A stretch of DNA of 64,000 nt from Leptospira licerasiae serovar Varillal str. VAR 010 (GTDB lineage Bacteria > Spirochaetota > Leptospiria > Leptospirales > Leptospiraceae): the NCBI RefSeq assembly GCF_000244755.1, contig NZ_AHOO02000005.1, forward strand, positions 806,001 to 870,000. The letters run 5' to 3'. The notes below the pieces were generated by a model that was not told the DNA's origin, searched no databases, and worked only from the letters and a program-made list of their open reading frames with translations. Of this stretch, positions 36,523-45,789 are shown piece by piece. Numbering within the stretch: the stretch's first letter is position 1; each line of letters opens with the position of its first letter. A program made the translations under genes and the position numbers.

Positions 36523-36672
36523 TTACTTTTTAACCAGTTCTTTCAGGATTTCCTGTTTTTTCTGGTCCTTCTGAAATTCGTTTAATACCAGCCACTCACG
36601 TTTAATCTGTTTCTCATTAATACCTTTTGCTTCCGCGTATTTTTTGAGAAGTTTAGCTGTTTTTTGGTTCAT
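36523..36672 (-). CDS. Possible 49-residue basic protein
   Basis: An ATG at 36672 opens a 49-codon frame to TAA at 36523. The product starts MNQKTAKLLKKY and ends EILKELVKK: helical, about a quarter Lys, with acidic residues, no membrane segment. The codon content (AAA, GAA, GGT, CTG) resembles neighbouring genes. No clear Shine-Dalgarno precedes the ATG. A perfect hairpin lies just downstream. No family recognised; could be a nucleic-acid-binding small protein or chance ORF. Confidence 0.5.
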   Translation of the reverse strand: MNQKTAKLLKKYAEAKGINEKQIKREWLVLNEFQKDQKKQEILKELVKK

Positions 36673-36975
36673 ACCAACCAAAATCCGGGTCGTTTCCCCA
36701 CTGTCAAGTATAGAAGGTTTGCTCTAAGTGCCGCCAAATCAAAATGAGTTCTAACTTAACCGGCCGAAAAGAACTACGATTATGTCCAGAATACTCCCGA
36801 ATTGGAACGGAATAAACATAGGATTCTGTAGAATTTCGATAAGAACTGTAGATTGTTGAGTTAGTGAATGAAATTGAAAGGTTGATATTTTTCAACGTTA
36901 GTTCTTGTTAATTTAGATCTTTTGTCTCGTCATAAATTATCCAAAAGAGTTACGGGAAATTATTCGGCGGGTAAA
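36673..36975. other. Intergenic region upstream of a chemoreceptor gene
   Basis: About 300 bases between the small ORF and the MCP start. I see no ORF of note, no clear -35/-10 pair and no strong hairpin; it presumably holds the promoters of both divergent genes. An in-frame TTG start at 36922 for the MCP lies in it. Confidence 0.4.
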
Positions 36976-38931
36976 ATGAAAAATTGGAAAATTTGGCAAA
37001 AGATATTATTTTTATCCGCTTTCCTTTCCCTACCGTATCCTTTCGTACTCTATTTTTTGATTTCGGAGCAAAATATTCGAATCGAGTTCGCTGAAAAGGA
37101 ACTCTCGGGAGTTCACTTATTAAGAAGCGTAATGTATCTTTGGAAAGATCAAAAAACCGATTGGCCCACTAAGATAAAAATTTTCGATCAAGAGAATGAA
37201 AAATCGGATTTGCAAGAAGGACTTGTTTCGACTTGGGAAGCATCTAAAAGAGAATTTTCCAAAGGAATCTCTTCCGAACGACAAACAACAATACTTTTAG
37301 AACTGAATAACCGTATCGGCGATATTTCGAATCTCATCTTAGATCCGGATCTGGATACGTACTACCTTATGGATATCGTGCTAATTCGTATTCCAATGTT
37401 TCATAAATTGTTGGGAGAAATAGAGAGTTTGAATCTTCTCCAGCAAGAAACAAAACTTGAAAGTATCCAAGCCCGCCTTATCGCAAAATCAGGATTGTTG
37501 ACAGAAACGATTTCCGGAATGGATAGAGGACTTTCGGTGATACTCGAAAAAAGTCCGGAATACGGAGAACATCTCCAGGTTCCTTATTCAAAATTTAAAT
37601 CCGGCGTGGAGAGTTTAAACGGGTTGATATCCGATACAAACGGTTCAAAGGATTATCGTGGTCGTATGTCGGAAGAATTATTAAAAAATTCTTTAAATAC
37701 CGAAGCCCTATATAGTGCTGCCTCCGCATCTCTCGAAGCAGGTTTGATAAAAAGAATAAACGGGTTGAAGATACGCAATTATTCCATACTCGGATTCATC
37801 TTCATTTTGCTTTCAATTCCTGCCATCGGACTTGCGATTACACTATTTAAAGTTTCTTCTCAGATCGGAAATGTCGTAAAAAGAATGGAAGGTATTGCGA
37901 TCGGAAAGGGAGATCTTACACAACGTTTGGATGAGAATGCGGGTGCGGAATTCGGAGAAATAGCGATCGGTTTTAACACTTTTGTCGAAAGAATTCGTCT
38001 GATCTTATCCGATGTGATCCAAGTGACGGAAGGACTAAAGGAAATTGCCGACCTGAATATGTCCGTATCCTATTCCTTGGAAAAGACATCCACTGATAAT
38101 TTTTCCTCTATCCAAGAACTAAGTGCAACGACGGAAGAAATTGCATCTTCCTCCGAATTTGTCACAAGTACCGTTGAAGAAGAGATCGAAAGTTTATCTT
38201 TTCTAACTGAGAAAGCAGGAGAGCTTTCCAATCTGATCGAAAAGATATCCAGCGGAATCCAATTGGTCAAAACTACGACGGAAAGCATGAAACAAGTCGC
38301 AAATGAAAGTGAATCCGATTTGAGTTCTCTAGTAAAAACTATAGACGGTATTTCCGAGAGTTCTGACAAAATCGGCAAAATTGTAGATATTATAAATGAA
38401 ATCGCCGAAAAAGTCGAGTTACTTGCTATCAATGCATCGATTGAGTCCGCTCGCGCTGGAGAAGCTGGAAGAGGATTTGCAGTAGTAGCCTCCGAAATTA
38501 CAAAATTAGCGGAACAAACTTCTCAGAGTATATTAGAAATAAGAAAAATAGTTACGAATAACTCGGAAGAGGCAAGAGCAGGAAAGGTCGCGGTTGATAC
38601 TTCCGTAAATTCTTGGCGGAAGATCACCTCCGGAGTTGATTCGATCTTTTTGGGATTGAATGAAATGATTCTTCTACTTCCCGAAGAAATGAAAATTAAG
38701 GATAAATTGGAATCCTCCATCGTGGGTATCAAAGAAAAGTCTATGTCCATTAGCGCTAGCACGAGTGAACAAAAGAGCGCATTGCAGGAAATAGCGTCCA
38801 AAGTTTATCGGATTAACGATTCGATCGAAGAGTCGAACGGATCGGCAAAATCATTGAAAGTTCGTGCATCCGAGATGAATTCGCAAACAAATAAACTTAG
38901 AGAGTTAGTGGATTCATTTCGAATCCAATAA
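36976..38931 (+). CDS. Methyl-accepting chemotaxis protein
   Basis: 651-residue chemoreceptor. Membrane helix near the start (about 8-27), an extracytoplasmic helical domain (about 30-270) containing [14 protein letters not shown], a second span (about 272-300), a HAMP segment (about 300-360) and the cytoplasmic signalling hairpin. The tip is [40 protein letters not shown] (in pieces), with Ile/Ser replacing the common Leu/Ala. ATG 36976 is chosen; a TTG at 36922 would add 18 residues. No CheR-binding pentapeptide at the C-terminus. Its stop abuts that of the convergent CDF gene. Confidence 0.9.
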   Translation: MKNWKIWQKILFLSAFLSLPYPFVLYFLISEQNIRIEFAEKELSGVHLLRSVMYLWKDQKTDWPTKIKIFDQENEKSDLQEGLVSTWEASKREFSKGISSERQTTILLELNNRIGDISNLILDPDLDTYYLMDIVLIRIPMFHKLLGEIESLNLLQQETKLESIQARLIAKSGLLTETISGMDRGLSVILEKSPEYGEHLQVPYSKFKSGVESLNGLISDTNGSKDYRGRMSEELLKNSLNTEALYSAASASLEAGLIKRINGLKIRNYSILGFIFILLSIPAIGLAITLFKVSSQIGNVVKRMEGIAIGKGDLTQRLDENAGAEFGEIAIGFNTFVERIRLILSDVIQVTEGLKEIADLNMSVSYSLEKTSTDNFSSIQELSATTEEIASSSEFVTSTVEEEIESLSFLTEKAGELSNLIEKISSGIQLVKTTTESMKQVANESESDLSSLVKTIDGISESSDKIGKIVDIINEIAEKVELLAINASIESARAGEAGRGFAVVASEITKLAEQTSQSILEIRKIVTNNSEEARAGKVAVDTSVNSWRKITSGVDSIFLGLNEMILLLPEEMKIKDKLESSIVGIKEKSMSISASTSEQKSALQEIASKVYRINDSIEESNGSAKSLKVRASEMNSQTNKLRELVDSFRIQ

Positions 38932-39873
38932 TCAACATTCTTGATAAGGACATTCCGCGCCGGCCGGCTCTACTTCCACGGTTGCATGAGGGATATCGAA
39001 TTCTTTGGTGATATTGCGGATCTTTTCTTTTAGTTTTTGGGCCTGTGCAATAGAAGTTTCCTGAACACCGACATGGAGAGTAAGAACATGATAATCTCCG
39101 TCCATGGACCAAAGATGAAGATCATGAACCGAACGAACTCCTTTCAATTGCAATATCCGGTTTTCTAATTCTTTTGTATCGATCCCTTCGGGGGAAGATT
39201 GTAAATGTAACAGAAGTATCTTTCTCAAATTACGGAATGATTGGATCCCGACCCAAAGAGAGATCGCGATAGATAAAATAGGATCCACCCAAGACCAACC
39301 GAATAGGATCAAAGCGATACTTCCGAAAAATACCGCAACCCATCCTAATACATCTTCCAGAAGATGAAGGAATGCCGTCTTTGCATTCAGGCCGGAACTA
39401 TTCTTTAATTTGAATAATGCCGCTCCGTTTACGATCACACCTAATATGGAGAGTCCTAACATTCCCCATCCGTTTGGAGAGCCTGGCTCTTTTAATTTGG
39501 AAATCGCAAAAAATAAGATACCGAATGAACCTAAAAATAGAACGAAAGAATTTACTAATGCAGCGGAAAGGCTGAGTCTTCTGTAACCGAATGTGAAAGT
39601 TTGGTTCCTCGGTTTTGAGGCGATCTTTTGGAAGATCCAAGCAAGAGCTAAAAACCCGCTGTCACCTAGATCATGAAGGGAATCGGAAAGAATTGCCAAA
39701 CTATTAAAAAAATACCCGCCTACAAATTCGATGCCTGCAAATCCGAAATTTAACAAAAACGCAAATAAGAATGCACGGGAGTTTTCAGGTTTAGAACTAG
39801 AATGAGGATCTCCCGAATGAGAATGCGAGTGTCCATGATGATGATCATCGTGAGAATGATGATGCCCGTGCAT
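38932..39873 (-). CDS. CDF-family metal cation exporter
   Basis: 313-residue cation diffusion facilitator that exports Zn2+ or a similar divalent metal in exchange for protons. A His-rich N-terminus (residues 2-20, mostly HH/HS/HD) precedes six membrane helices. Metal-site residues are seen in AILSDSLHDLGD (TM2, Asp and HxxxD) and HLLEDVLGW (TM5, HxxxD). The cytoplasmic C-terminal domain is about 85 residues and ends with a Cys (CPYQEC). Metal specificity cannot be decided. Monocistronic. Confidence 0.9.
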   Translation of the reverse strand: MHGHHHSHDDHHHGHSHSHSGDPHSSSKPENSRAFLFAFLLNFGFAGIEFVGGYFFNSLAILSDSLHDLGDSGFLALAWIFQKIASKPRNQTFTFGYRRLSLSAALVNSFVLFLGSFGILFFAISKLKEPGSPNGWGMLGLSILGVIVNGAALFKLKNSSGLNAKTAFLHLLEDVLGWVAVFFGSIALILFGWSWVDPILSIAISLWVGIQSFRNLRKILLLHLQSSPEGIDTKELENRILQLKGVRSVHDLHLWSMDGDYHVLTLHVGVQETSIAQAQKLKEKIRNITKEFDIPHATVEVEPAGAECPYQEC

Positions 39874-39967
39874 GGATCTAGGATAAAGAACATATCAAAA
39901 TTCTTCCAGCCACTTTTTTAGAAATTGGTTGCAGGATAACGGGTTCTCTTTATCGATAAGAGCAGGT

Positions 39968-40579
39968 ATGAGTGAAACTTCTAAAGAACAAGAGCTCGCG
40001 ATCATCGCAAGAGAAGTGGCTCCTTGCGTTCGATGTAAATTGAGTACGACTCGGACCCAAACCGTTTTCGGAGAAGGGAATCCGAATGCAGAAGTAATGT
40101 TCATTGGAGAAGGGCCGGGCAAACAAGAGGATCTGACAGGTAGGCCCTTCGTAGGAAAGGCAGGAGAATTACTAACTAGAATTATAGAAAGAGGGATGGG
40201 TGTTCCGAGAGATAGCGTTTACATTGCGAATATTACCAAGTGTAGACCTACTGTGGATCTAAAATTCGAAAAAGACAGACCTCCCGAAGAAGACGAGGTA
40301 ATCGCATGTTCTCCTTTTTTACTCAGACAAATTTCTATTATACAACCTAAAGTGATTATTACTTTGGGAAATCCTTCCACAAGATTTATTCTGAGAACAA
40401 AAGAAGGGATCACCAAACTGCGGGGAAATTGGGGAGATTTCCATGGAATTCCCGTTATGCCGACCTATCATCCTAGCTACGTAATTCGTAACGGCGGAGA
40501 GAACAGCCCTTTAAAAAGAGACGTCTGGGAAGATATAAAAAAAGTCTTGGACCGACTGGATTGGAAACGTCCGGGATAG
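39968..40579 (+). CDS. Family 4 uracil-DNA glycosylase
   Basis: Type 4 (UdgA-like) uracil-DNA glycosylase, removing uracil from DNA in base-excision repair; uses a 4Fe-4S cluster. 203 residues from ATG 39968 (AGCAGG just upstream; an in-frame ATG-like start at 39929 is rejected). Cluster Cys: CVRC near residue 20, a Cys in NITKCRP and one in IACSPFL. Active-site motif GEGPGKQEDLTGRPFVGKAG and the later THPxx-type MPTYHPSYVIR are present. Divergent from the CDF gene. Confidence 0.92.
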   Translation: MSETSKEQELAIIAREVAPCVRCKLSTTRTQTVFGEGNPNAEVMFIGEGPGKQEDLTGRPFVGKAGELLTRIIERGMGVPRDSVYIANITKCRPTVDLKFEKDRPPEEDEVIACSPFLLRQISIIQPKVIITLGNPSTRFILRTKEGITKLRGNWGDFHGIPVMPTYHPSYVIRNGGENSPLKRDVWEDIKKVLDRLDWKRPG

Positions 40580-40726
40580 TATAGATAGATCCGATCCCGA
40601 AGTAAAAAGGGATCTGCAGTAAATTTGTTTCTTGCAGATGGGAAAACTAGGATCTAATCTGACCCTCTATTTACGATCGGTGTATCCGGCTGATCTTCGA
40701 ATAGGGAACTCTTTCAGGAGAATCGA

Positions 40727-41683
40727 ATGGAAAATTCAACGACTCGCGCCAAGTTTGACGGGGCCGGATGGGACCTATTTAAATTATATCTTTTTAATGC
40801 TTTAGCTACAATCAGTACTTTAGGCATTTATTCCTTTTGGGCAAGAGTTAGGGTCGAAAGATACTTAAGACAACACACTAGTTTTTTAGGACAAAGATTC
40901 GATTTCCATGCTACCGGTATGGAAAGGTTTTTAGGATTTTTAAAAGCGGCTCCGATCGCGATCATATTATTCTGCGCGATTAAATTCCCTTTACAATGGT
41001 GGGTTTTTTCCGCTGAGTTGGAACCTCTCTCAAACGTAATTCCGATCTTTCTTTTATTATATATCTTAGGACCTTTTATCTTTGTAGGAAGATTAAGATA
41101 CCATTTAAGTAGGACATCCTACAATAATATCAGATTCCATTTTGCCGGAAGAGTTCTAGAGCTAGTCAAAATTTTCTTGGTAGGACTTCCGCTAACGATC
41201 ATCACATTAGGATTTTATTCTCCTTGGTTCACGATCCGTCTGAAAAGATTCCAAATTGAGAATACATATTACGGGAATGCAGGATTCAAATTTGACGGAA
41301 CTGGGGGAGCCTTGTTCTGGATCCATATGAAAGGTTTCCTACTTCTTATACCTACATTAGGTTTTTATGCTTCTTGGTGGCAGGCGAATGTTTATAACTA
41401 TTTTTGGAATCAAACCACCGTTAACGGGATCAGATTTAAGTCCAATTTAAAGGGAGAAGATATATTGGTTTATACCATTCTCTCCTATATGGCGATCTTG
41501 TTCTCTCTCGGTTTGGCATTTCCTTGGATCGCGGTAATTTGGTATAAATTATTCTACGAAGCGATTTCTATGGAGGTGGAACCGGATTTGAGCCAGATCC
41601 AGCCTGAGTTTGACAAAGGAGCCTCCGCATTGGCAGAAGGATTCGAAAGCTCGTTAGAAGCTCTTGCGGACATATTCGATTAA
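40727..41683 (+). CDS. DUF898 (YjgN-like) membrane protein
   Basis: 318-residue inner-membrane protein with three similar modules, each starting with a '(K/R)FDGxG..LF/YF' phrase: FDGAGWDLFKLYLF, 'RFHFAGRVLELVKIF' and 'KFDGTGGALFWIHM', each with two hydrophobic segments and a short 'STLGIYSFW / TLGFYSPWF / TLGFYASWW' motif. This internal repeat and the motif are the DUF898 pattern. Role unestablished. The M48 peptidase gene follows by 21 bp, a pairing also seen in other bacteria. Confidence 0.88.
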   Translation: MENSTTRAKFDGAGWDLFKLYLFNALATISTLGIYSFWARVRVERYLRQHTSFLGQRFDFHATGMERFLGFLKAAPIAIILFCAIKFPLQWWVFSAELEPLSNVIPIFLLLYILGPFIFVGRLRYHLSRTSYNNIRFHFAGRVLELVKIFLVGLPLTIITLGFYSPWFTIRLKRFQIENTYYGNAGFKFDGTGGALFWIHMKGFLLLIPTLGFYASWWQANVYNYFWNQTTVNGIRFKSNLKGEDILVYTILSYMAILFSLGLAFPWIAVIWYKLFYEAISMEVEPDLSQIQPEFDKGASALAEGFESSLEALADIFD

Positions 41684-41704
41684 TTTCAGTCCAATAAAAT
41701 ACGC

Positions 41705-42880
41705 ATGGAAGATAAACTATACGATGGAAAAACCGCTATTCCTTTTGAAGGGAATCTGGTCGCAGAGAAAGACAGATTGGTCTTTCTTTCGGACCAGAAG
41801 TCCTTTAGTTTTCAATATTCTGATATTTTAAACCTAGATCCGGTAGGCCGAGAATTCAGAATAGAGATCCGGAATCCGGAGAATCCTAAGTATAGTTTTG
41901 TCGTGGTATTCTATTCAAAGGAAAGTTATGGTTCTATCCAAGCAGGAAGAAGGTCCCAAAATAAATTTCCCCTTTTGAACGTATGGCAGAATGCACACTT
42001 TGCTCTTAAGCTTGGAGCATTGGTACTGACCGCATTTTTAGCTTTTTCAGTCTATAACGCTGGACTATCCTACGCTTACTTCTTTGTTCCTACTAGTTAC
42101 GACAAAAAACAATCGGAGGTAATGTCAGGATGGGTCCGGGATTATTTTTCCGAATGTTCTTCTCCGGCTTTAAAATCCACCATGAAGAAGATCAGCAAAA
42201 AGCTGAAGGATCCGGAAGATCCTTTCGATTACGATATTATCGTGATTGATGACGAGGTTTTTAATGCCTTTGCTATGCCCGGCGGGACCATTGTAGTTTT
42301 CACGGAATTATTAAAAAAGACCGAAACTCCGGAAGAACTTGCGGGAGTATTGGCTCATGAGATGGCCCATATACATAAAAGACACGGGGTTCGCAGACAA
42401 ATACGTTCCGCTGGAAATGTTGTTTTATTATCTTTAGGAATAGGTTCCGGTTTTGAAGGAGTGGACATGTTGGAAAACATGGATTCTCTTTACGAGGTAT
42501 TGAGCGTTACAATCTACGATCAAAAATTCTCCAGAGAGTATGAATCCGAAGCGGATGAGATCGCTTTGGAAAAATTAAAAAAATCGAATCTAACCGGAGA
42601 AGGTTTCCTAAACTTTTTTAAAAGGATCCAAGAAGAATACGAGGTTCCTCAAGTAGGAGAGGGCGAAGACGCTGCAAGTGAAAACGAAGTCAAGATCCCC
42701 GATTTCTTAAGTTCTCATCCTGCCACAGAGGACAGGATCGAATATGTGAAGAATATCATCTCTCATCCGGAATATCCTAAAGGAAAATTAGGGATTTCTA
42801 GCAAAGAATGGAATCGTGTTAGGGAACTTTGTTCTCCGGTTAAACCTAGAAAAGAATTCAAGAATCCTTTGGGTCTGTAA
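41705..42880 (+). CDS. M48-family zinc metallopeptidase
   Basis: 391-residue membrane protease. Residues 1-90 form a small beta-rich domain with no catalytic motif (EGNLVAEKDRLVFLS). One hydrophobic segment lies at about 97-118, followed by the peptidase: HEMAHIHKRHG (about 218-228) supplies HExxH zinc ligands, and EYESEADEIAL the third ligand Glu. FAMPGGTIVVFTELL is the typical pre-HExxH strand. Substrates unknown; an envelope quality-control role is family-level inference. Cotranscribed with the DUF898 gene. Confidence 0.9.
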   Translation: MEDKLYDGKTAIPFEGNLVAEKDRLVFLSDQKSFSFQYSDILNLDPVGREFRIEIRNPENPKYSFVVVFYSKESYGSIQAGRRSQNKFPLLNVWQNAHFALKLGALVLTAFLAFSVYNAGLSYAYFFVPTSYDKKQSEVMSGWVRDYFSECSSPALKSTMKKISKKLKDPEDPFDYDIIVIDDEVFNAFAMPGGTIVVFTELLKKTETPEELAGVLAHEMAHIHKRHGVRRQIRSAGNVVLLSLGIGSGFEGVDMLENMDSLYEVLSVTIYDQKFSREYESEADEIALEKLKKSNLTGEGFLNFFKRIQEEYEVPQVGEGEDAASENEVKIPDFLSSHPATEDRIEYVKNIISHPEYPKGKLGISSKEWNRVRELCSPVKPRKEFKNPLGL

Positions 42881-42896
42881 ACACGGAGCCGCTCCG

Positions 42897-43823
42897 TTAC
42901 TCTCCTTTCTTCTTAGCTAGCCAGTCTGCGATTTTCTGATAAATATCCGAAGGAGCGGACTCGTGCGCGAACAGTGAAAGGTGATCGTAATCTATCTTTC
43001 CACCATTGTCTCGCCCTGCTTCAAAGAATTGAGTGAATCCTCTTTTTCTACGATATACTGGGTGTATGGATTCGGAAGTTGCGATATTGTCTAACTTGCC
43101 TGCAACGAATAATGTCGGAAAATCCATTAACTCGAAGTCCGCCCAAACTTTTGGATTCTCTTCCAATGAAGGAAGATAGTTCCATAATGTTTGGTAAAGG
43201 TATAAGGTGGTCGGATTGTCTTCGTCCAATGAAATAAATTTAGAACAGAAACTATCCTTGTTCTTACAAGAATTGGAAAGGTCGGTCCCGAATCGTTTTT
43301 CTTTTTTCATATCGTCTATGAAACTATCGTTGTATTTATAATCCATTCCTGTTCCTAAAAAGAAAACCTTAGAGATCGCAGGATCTTTTTTGGATCGGAT
43401 ATAATGAAGAATTGCCTGTCCTCCGACTGAGACTCCGCCTAAAATATAATCTTTACGATTGCTTAAGCCTTGTACCTGAGAGACTGCCTGAGGGATCAGT
43501 TTTTCTCCCACTTCTTTCAGATCTAATCCAGGATATACTTCGAAATGTAAAAGGAAAACGGAGAACCCATTTCCGCTTAACACTCCGATCAGTCCATTAT
43601 AGTCTCCCAGATATAAAGACTTTTTATTCACGAGGATTGGATCCAAAAGTAGAACAGGTGGATAATCGGAGCTGTGCTTTAAAAAGTTTGTGAGATATAC
43701 GTTAGACGCAATGTTTGCGGTCTGATTTTTAAAAGTTTCTTCCGTGATCACTGCATATCTAGTGCAGTTTAAAAACGGTAGAATGGAAAATAAGAAGAAT
43801 ATGATTTTATTTTTGAATTTCAT
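42897..43823 (-). CDS. Lipoprotein alpha/beta hydrolase
   Basis: 308-residue hydrolase with a lipobox FLNC ending a Lys-rich signal (Cys20), so probably membrane-anchored. The fold: LLLDPIL strand, GLIGVLSGNGFSVFLLHFE, nucleophile elbow GGVSVGG (Ser), then FPTLFVAGKLDNIA (acid Asp) and a C-terminal His in YDHLSLF. A Cys-rich stretch KNKDSFCSKF is present. Substrate unknown (lipid or ester). The neighbour on the same strand 14 bp away is also a lipoprotein hydrolase; the two share little sequence. Confidence 0.8.
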   Translation of the reverse strand: MKFKNKIIFFLFSILPFLNCTRYAVITEETFKNQTANIASNVYLTNFLKHSSDYPPVLLLDPILVNKKSLYLGDYNGLIGVLSGNGFSVFLLHFEVYPGLDLKEVGEKLIPQAVSQVQGLSNRKDYILGGVSVGGQAILHYIRSKKDPAISKVFFLGTGMDYKYNDSFIDDMKKEKRFGTDLSNSCKNKDSFCSKFISLDEDNPTTLYLYQTLWNYLPSLEENPKVWADFELMDFPTLFVAGKLDNIATSESIHPVYRRKRGFTQFFEAGRDNGGKIDYDHLSLFAHESAPSDIYQKIADWLAKKKGE

Positions 43824-43837
43824 TTTATGATCCGGAA

Positions 43838-44902
43838 TTAATTTCTTTTGTTTAACCAGTTTATGATCGTCGGAAACACTTCATCATCCGCTTTCTTACC
43901 TACTACTAAGTCGGTATGACCGTAGTCTTCGGAAAAACCTTTTCCTTTAGATAATACGAATAATGTTTTATCCGTAGAACCTAACTGGTCGTATACGTAC
44001 CTGAGAGAATATGCAAATCCAAGTTTGTCCCTTCTGCCAGCGACCAATAGTACTGGGATCTTAATATTACCGAAAGCTTGCGAATAGATGAGCTTGCCGT
44101 CCTCGGAACGAAATTGACCCGTTTCCACGATCTTGTCCATCTGTCTTGCTTCTCGTTTTGAAACCGTTGCAATGGAATCAGTAAAGATCCCGGAAACGAT
44201 TTTAGGATCTATATTGGGTGCGTGCCAAAAAACTTCTTCGAAACTTCTTTTAGGAAAGATCGGAAGTCCTGTTCCTCCTCTGATCCCGGACCAGGTTTCC
44301 GTAGGAACTGCGGGCCAAAGATTCATAGCCCATGTAAAGCTAGACCATAATTTTAAAGCGTCTGATGGAGGATCCATGATCGCAGGAGAACCGATTGCTA
44401 CGAAGTTTGCTACTCTGTTCTCTCCTAAGCTTCCAAGCCTTGCGTATTGGAGCATTCCTCCCATACTATGTCCGATCCAGTTCACTTTTTCTTTGCCGGT
44501 GTTTTTTAGAACATATTGGATTGCGGCGTCCGCATCTTGTTTTATATAGTCATCGATAGAATAATCAAAAGTTTTATCTCCCCAGAATAAAGAAGGGGAT
44601 CCTGCTTCTTGTTTTCCTCTCAACTCCAAAAGCCAAACATCATAACCTTCTTTTTGAAGATGTGCCACTATGGACGACTTTTCGTTTATCTTAAGATAGA
44701 TACGATTCGCTATGAATCCGTGACAAAGTATCACAGGATATTTTTTATTAGCGCTTCCTTGCAAAGGAGGAAAATGTTCTAGGGTCAGGTCCCAACCGTC
44801 GGAGGTTTTAGGGTGAAGGATCTCTCCTTTTAACGCGATATTCGCGGAACAAGAAACGATTAGCGGTACGCATACGAAGAATGCGAAAAGAAAACGAAGC
44901 AT
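43838..44902 (-). CDS. Lipoprotein alpha/beta hydrolase (lipase-like)
   Basis: 354-residue hydrolase with signal and lipobox LIVSC (Cys18). The oxyanion motif YPVILCHGF, WLLELRGKQEAGSP, the nucleophile elbow GHSMGG (Ser), IPVLLVAGRRDKLG (acid Asp) and YGHTDLVVG (His) make up a complete catalytic triad of the abhydrolase/PHB-lipase type. Probably acts on lipids or esters at the outer membrane or in the periplasm. First gene of a minus-strand pair with another lipoprotein hydrolase. Confidence 0.85.
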   Translation of the reverse strand: MLRFLFAFFVCVPLIVSCSANIALKGEILHPKTSDGWDLTLEHFPPLQGSANKKYPVILCHGFIANRIYLKINEKSSIVAHLQKEGYDVWLLELRGKQEAGSPSLFWGDKTFDYSIDDYIKQDADAAIQYVLKNTGKEKVNWIGHSMGGMLQYARLGSLGENRVANFVAIGSPAIMDPPSDALKLWSSFTWAMNLWPAVPTETWSGIRGGTGLPIFPKRSFEEVFWHAPNIDPKIVSGIFTDSIATVSKREARQMDKIVETGQFRSEDGKLIYSQAFGNIKIPVLLVAGRRDKLGFAYSLRYVYDQLGSTDKTLFVLSKGKGFSEDYGHTDLVVGKKADDEVFPTIINWLNKRN

Positions 44903-44980
44903 ACCCGCGATCCTCCTCTTTGCCGAAATGGAATCAAGGAAAATTCAAAATCAAATTTGAAGTAAAGAACGATGTTCGTA

Positions 44981-45694
44981 TTAATCGAAGCGGAATAGAT
45001 TTAGAAAGGAGTTCACCGACTTCTTAACAGTTGGAAAGAATCGGATCTTATGAAGTAGCGGATTCCACCAACCTGTGGTAATACAAAAATAAGTGTCGTA
45101 TGGAGCCGTATGATGTATTTTATGATGCTCAGGAGAAAGTATCCAACGCTTTTTTTGCATATATTTAATCAGCTTATTCGGCTCGTCTTGATGGGCCCAT
45201 TTATGGATCTGGTTGGTGAAGAAGATCCCGATCAGAACAAGTATCCAAAATGTTCTGCCCCAAGGAAAGTTCCCGCTCTCCAAAGGTGCAAAAAAACAAT
45301 ACAAAAGAATAGGAAAAGAGACTAGGCAATTATTTCCGTTAGTTTCCACAAAATCGTGTCGAGTAATCCCTTTGGGGTCTACGTGGTGATCTCTAAAGGG
45401 AAAAATAAAAGCAGGCCCGATATAAGGTGTGAATTCGTTTCCGAAACTATCTCCCAAAAAATGAACAAAGCCGGAAAGAAAGTCCGCAGTAATATAAGCT
45501 AAGAATAAGAGAACTACAAGTTTGGACAAAAAGATCCAAGGCGCATCGTGTAGAATCGACTGAGACAACTTTCCGAACTCATACAGACATAGTCCGGAAA
45601 AAACTAAGAATAAAATGATACTTAGAACTTCCACAAGTCTGTGGATCTTAAAAGGAGAAGGAAATAAAATTTTTAGGAAGTTCATAGTTCTCAA
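44981..45694 (-). CDS. CarF/TMEM189-type lipid desaturase
   Basis: 237-residue membrane protein matching the TMEM189/Kua/CarF family, whose characterised members are plasmanylethanolamine desaturases that install the vinyl-ether bond of plasmalogens. His motifs: GFVHFLGDSFG, FRDHHVDPKGITRHDF, NQIHKWAHQ and SPEHHKIHHTAPYDTYFC (about 16 residues quoted). Four hydrophobic segments. ATG 45694, with a second in-frame ATG at 45685. The reaction needs O2 and an ether lipid substrate; no ether-lipid synthesis gene is visible here, so the substrate in this organism is uncertain. Confidence 0.85.
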   Translation of the reverse strand: MRTMNFLKILFPSPFKIHRLVEVLSIILFLVFSGLCLYEFGKLSQSILHDAPWIFLSKLVVLLFLAYITADFLSGFVHFLGDSFGNEFTPYIGPAFIFPFRDHHVDPKGITRHDFVETNGNNCLVSFPILLYCFFAPLESGNFPWGRTFWILVLIGIFFTNQIHKWAHQDEPNKLIKYMQKKRWILSPEHHKIHHTAPYDTYFCITTGWWNPLLHKIRFFPTVKKSVNSFLNLFRFD

Positions 45695-45789
45695 TTACAC
45701 ATTGCCAGCCGATTTGCAAAAGTTTTTTTTAAATCCCGCTTTTCAATCTCGCATAAGAAATTCTAATTTGAAAGTTCACAGCATTAAGT

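Noticed and set aside
42882..42896. Palindrome ACGGAGC-C-GCTCCGT between the M48 and hydrolase genes
   Set aside because: It is short, has almost no loop and no T-run; listed genes converge here but a terminator cannot be supported.
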